Source: Streptosporangiaceae bacterium (GTDB lineage Bacteria; Actinomycetota; Actinomycetes; Streptosporangiales; Streptosporangiaceae). From it: a DNA stretch of 15,824 nucleotides. This document shows positions 13,341 through 15,824 of this stretch, in pieces. The position numbers and the translations under genes are program-made. The DNA lies in assembly GCA_030038715.1 (NCBI GenBank), contig JASHSO010000442.1:1-15824 (forward strand), in the 5' to 3' direction. The notes under the pieces were generated by a model. It was not told the origin of the DNA. It saw nothing but the letters and a program-made list of their open reading frames with translations, and did no database searches. Each line of letters starts with the position of its first letter. Positions within the stretch are counted from its first letter, which is position 1.

Positions 13341-14546
13341 GTGACGCTCCGGCCCCTGCATGCGGTCCTGTTCCCGCCGACCGAGGGCGGCCGCATGCTC
13401 GCCGCGCTGGCCTCGGCGCTCGACGGGTCGGGTCCCGCGATCCTTCCGCTTGACCCGGCGCTGCCCAGGCCGGCGCTGGCGAAGATGCTCACCGCACTCG
13501 CCCCAGCCGTTGTCGAAACTACCGAGGGAACGTGGCACCCCCACCTCCCGGCTTCCGGCCCGGCCGCCGGAGTACAGGCCGACACCGCCGTGGTCATCGC
13601 AACCTCCGGCTCGACCGGCGTGCCCAAAGGGGTGGAACTCAGCGCGGCAGCACTGTACGCATCGGCGACGGCATCCCTGCGCCGTGTCGGCGCCAGGCCA
13701 GGCGATCGGTGGCTGTGCTGCCTGCCAAGCTTCTACATCGGCGGCCTGGGAGTGCTGGTCCGTTCGCTGGTGGCTGGTACCGACCCGGTAGTCACGCCGT
13801 CGGCCAGCCCGCAGGTCCTGGCCGCAGCCGACTGCCCGCACGTCTCGCTGGTCCCGACTCAGCTTCGCCGGCTGCTGGACGCCGGCTCCGGCCCGGGTCC
13901 GGTCAAGACTGTGCTGCTCGGCGGCGCAGCCGCCCCAGCGGGCCTGCTCGCCCAGGCCGAGCGGGCCGGCTGGCCGGTTGTCACCACCTACGGGATGAGC
14001 GAGACGTGCGGCGGATGCGTCTACGACGGCCTGCCGCTCGACGGCGTGTCCGTGGTAGTCGATGCGGCCGGGCGGATCCACGTCGCCGGGCCCGTGCTGT
14101 TTTCCGGTTACCGGCTGCAGCCATCGGAGACCGGCGCCGCGCTGGCAGGCGGCTGGTTCCGCACCGCGGACCTCGGCGAGATGACGGCCGATGGGCGCTT
14201 GCTGGTCCGCGGGCGCGCCGATGACGTGATCATCTCGGGCGGGAGCAAGATCGTGCCGGGCGAGGTCGAGGACGTGCTGGCAACCGGGGGCGGCGTCGCC
14301 GACGTTGTCGTAGTCGGGGTGCCTGATCCGGAGTGGGGCGAGGCGGTGACGGCGTTTGTGGTGCCCGCCGACGGGGGGAAGCCGCCGGATCCAGAGCAGC
14401 TCAGGGCAAATGTCCGGGACGCGCTTTCCGCCCATGCAGCACCCAAGAGCATCCTGGTTGTGCCAGAATTTCCGCTACTGCCCTCGGGAAAGCCAGACCG
14501 TGCTGCGCTGCGCGAGTTGGCAGCAGCGCGGCGCAGGGAATATTGA
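13341..14546 (+). CDS. menE: o-Succinylbenzoate-CoA ligase, MenE
   Basis: 401 aa, GTG start. ANL-superfamily adenylate-forming ligase: P-loop ATSGSTGVPKG (87-97), VTTYGMSETCGG (A5), WFRTADLGEM (A7), GRADDVIISGGSKIVPGEVE (A8 hinge), and LPSGKPDRAAL with the catalytic lysine near 384 (A10). It activates o-succinylbenzoate with ATP and CoA. The N-terminal domain is compact, as usual for actinobacterial MenE, compared with about 480 aa in Bacillus. Position beside menC and menD settles the specificity among ANL ligases. The next enzyme, MenB, is not in the window. No ribosome-binding site; probably leaderless. Confidence 0.92.
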   Translation: MTLRPLHAVLFPPTEGGRMLAALASALDGSGPAILPLDPALPRPALAKMLTALAPAVVETTEGTWHPHLPASGPAAGVQADTAVVIATSGSTGVPKGVELSAAALYASATASLRRVGARPGDRWLCCLPSFYIGGLGVLVRSLVAGTDPVVTPSASPQVLAAADCPHVSLVPTQLRRLLDAGSGPGPVKTVLLGGAAAPAGLLAQAERAGWPVVTTYGMSETCGGCVYDGLPLDGVSVVVDAAGRIHVAGPVLFSGYRLQPSETGAALAGGWFRTADLGEMTADGRLLVRGRADDVIISGGSKIVPGEVEDVLATGGGVADVVVVGVPDPEWGEAVTAFVVPADGGKPPDPEQLRANVRDALSAHAAPKSILVVPEFPLLPSGKPDRAALRELAAARRREY

Positions 14547-14574
14547 CCTGTTTGAGGGCACACACCAACGACGC

Positions 14575-14600
14575 GGGAACATTTAGCCGCCTCGTGCGTT
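14575..14600 (+). promoter_or_regulatory. Candidate ECF-type promoter (SigH/SigR/SigE-like) for the sigma gene
   Basis: GGGAAC (14575-14580), 17 bp, then GTT (14598-14600, within CGTTAC). This resembles GGAAY-N16-18-GTT promoters read by stress ECF sigmas. From memory, M. tuberculosis sigB and Streptomyces hrdB both have such promoters. The leader would be about 115 nt. Confidence 0.45.
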
Positions 14601-14724
14601 ACAAGATAGTGCCCGGCGCGCACGCTGCCAAGTCCGCCAGGGTCCCCGCCGACAGTTGAGTGCGCCTGCGCAAGGCGCCGGTAACCAGCGCATGCCTGTT
14701 ATGCGCCACGAAGGGAGGTACCTG

Positions 14725-15824
14725 ATGGCCAGGACAGCCACGCTAGCGTCGCCCCGCGAGGATGAGGAGACCACGACTCACGTGGACGAGCTGATCCAGC
14801 GCGGCCGCGGCCAGGGTTACCTGTCCCTGCCTGAGCTTCGCGACGCCTTCGAGAAGGCGCATGTTTCCCCGACCGAGGCGCGGTCCATCATCCGCGAACT
14901 GACCGAGGCAGGCGTGCTGCTCGGAAACGAGCCGGCCGACGCCGCCGATCTGCTGACGGCGGACCCCCCCGGCGTGGCCGCCGATCCCGCGCTGGCGGCG
15001 GACCCTGAGCTTGCCGGTCTTGCGGACTCCGTGGCGGCCGATTCCGGCCCTGGCGCGGAGAGCGACCTAGACGACCAGACCTCGGTCATGGGCGACTCGG
15101 TGCACACCTACCTGAAGTCCATCGGCCGCAGGAGCCTGCTGACTGCCGAGGAAGAGGTGGACCTGGCTAAGCGGATCGAGGCAGGGCTGTTCGCGGAGTA
15201 CAAGCTGGAGACCGAGCCGAGGCTTTCCAAGCGGTACCGCACCGAACTGGAGGCCGTGGCCGAGGATGGCAGGCGGGCTAAGGCGCACATGCTCGAGGCG
15301 AACCTGAGGCTTGTCGTATCGGTCGCGAAGAAGTACAGCGACCGTGGCCTCTCCCTGCTCGATGTGGTCCAGGAGGGAAACCTGGGCCTGATCAGGGCAG
15401 TGGAGAAGTTCGACTACACCAAGGGCTACAAGTTCTCCACTTACGCAATGTGGTGGATCAGGCAGGCGATCCAGCGCGGTTTCGCCGACTCGGCGCGGAC
15501 CATCCGGCTGCCGGTCCACGTGCTGGAGATGCTCAGCAAGCTGAGCCGGGTGGAACGCGACATGCACCAGCGGCTCGGCCGGGAGCCGACTCCTGAGGAG
15601 CTGGCCGTCGAGTTGGACCGCACGCCAGACCAGATCGAGGAGCTGCTGCGCACCAGCAGGCAGCCGATCAGCCTGGACTCCACCATCGGCGAGGATGGCG
15701 AGACCAGCATCGGCGACCTTATCGAGGACGTAGACGCGCCAGAGGCCGGCGAGCTGGTCGACCGCCAGCTCATGGCCGACCAGCTCCGGCACGCCCTCGA
15801 CGCGCTGACGCCGCGGGAAGCAAC
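14725..15824 (+). CDS. Sigma-70 family RNA polymerase sigma factor (HrdB/SigB-like), 3' end cut
   Basis: At least 366 aa, open at the right edge. ATG 14725 has AAGGGAGG 6 nt upstream. Order of regions: a region 1.1-like helical domain ([24 protein letters not shown]..., about 15-65), a short acidic Ala/Asp linker with AADP-like repeats (about 72-117), region 1.2 ([31 protein letters not shown]), region 2 ([14 protein letters not shown]...[40 protein letters not shown]), region 3 ([18 protein letters not shown]) and the beginning of region 4 (ALTPREA). Region 4 and its -35 helix lie outside. Region 2.4 departs from housekeeping sequence (Thr to Met before WW, and Gln for the -12-contacting Thr440 of E. 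coli). It may be the primary sigma of its lineage or a group 2 paralog; region 2.4 favours the latter. Confidence 0.9.
   Translation, partial: MARTATLASPREDEETTTHVDELIQRGRGQGYLSLPELRDAFEKAHVSPTEARSIIRELTEAGVLLGNEPADAADLLTADPPGVAADPALAADPELAGLADSVAADSGPGAESDLDDQTSVMGDSVHTYLKSIGRRSLLTAEEEVDLAKRIEAGLFAEYKLETEPRLSKRYRTELEAVAEDGRRAKAHMLEANLRLVVSVAKKYSDRGLSLLDVVQEGNLGLIRAVEKFDYTKGYKFSTYAMWWIRQAIQRGFADSARTIRLPVHVLEMLSKLSRVERDMHQRLGREPTPEELAVELDRTPDQIEELLRTSRQPISLDSTIGEDGETSIGDLIEDVDAPEAGELVDRQLMADQLRHALDALTPREA

Noticed and set aside
13164..14435. 423-aa minus-strand frame opposite menE
   Set aside because: Shadow of menE with no recognisable domain; menE on the plus strand carries all ligase motifs.
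1..15824. CRISPR array, tRNA/rRNA genes, insertion sequences or phage genes
   Set aside because: No regularly spaced repeats, no tRNA-like cloverleaf or CCA ends, and no transposase or integrase motifs were seen on either strand.

Overview
The window looks like chromosomal DNA of a high-GC actinobacterium. Signs are dense GC-rich coding, frequent GTG starts, 4-bp start/stop overlaps inside operons, several start codons sitting just 6-7 nt after a TAnnnT -10 box (leaderless style), a mycobacterial-type SOS box, a DUF3040 protein and an HrdB/SigB-like sigma factor. Menaquinone genes of the classical o-succinylbenzoate route are present, which argues against Streptomyces (futalosine route). AGG is unusually common among arginine codons. 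I would place it loosely near Streptosporangiales/Acidothermales-like lineages, without certainty.

Layout. 1-325 (-): 5' part of an uncharacterised protein with one N-terminal membrane helix, cut by the window edge. An AT-rich divergent promoter region follows. 520-2840 (+): a degenerate-CYTH/CHAD polyphosphate-binding protein translationally coupled to a ParA/MinD-type ATPase; this is the most interesting pair in the window. A nested hairpin separates it from a convergent epoxide-hydrolase-like gene (2899-3882, -). Next is an N-terminally truncated SAM methyltransferase (3924-4358), flanked by two near-identical 42-bp direct repeats that each carry a leaderless-type promoter and start codon. 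Then come an unknown gene (4588-5091, +), a DUF3040 membrane protein (5107-5442, -), and a Rv2578c-family radical SAM protein (5664-6758, +) whose promoter overlaps a near-perfect LexA box.

6845-8069 (+) is a tight fluoride-export operon: FluC/CrcB, DUF190 (PII-like), FluC/CrcB. 8115-14546 is a menaquinone block: menF (+), an FAD-dependent amine/amino-acid oxidase-like gene (+) that begins within a perfect 13-bp inverted repeat, then menD and menC on the minus strand as a menC-menD operon, then menE (+) divergent from menC. Together MenF, MenD, MenC and MenE take chorismate to o-succinylbenzoyl-CoA; menH, menB and menA are not in this window. The right edge holds the start of a sigma-70 factor (14725-15824+, cut) with unusual substitutions in the -10 recognition helix and a candidate ECF-type promoter upstream.

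No tRNA, rRNA, CRISPR array, transposase or prophage gene was seen. No stretch longer than 300 bp lacks a gene. The intergenic gaps of 150-220 bp (326-519, 4359-4587, 5443-5663, 14547-14724) are described through their sites.
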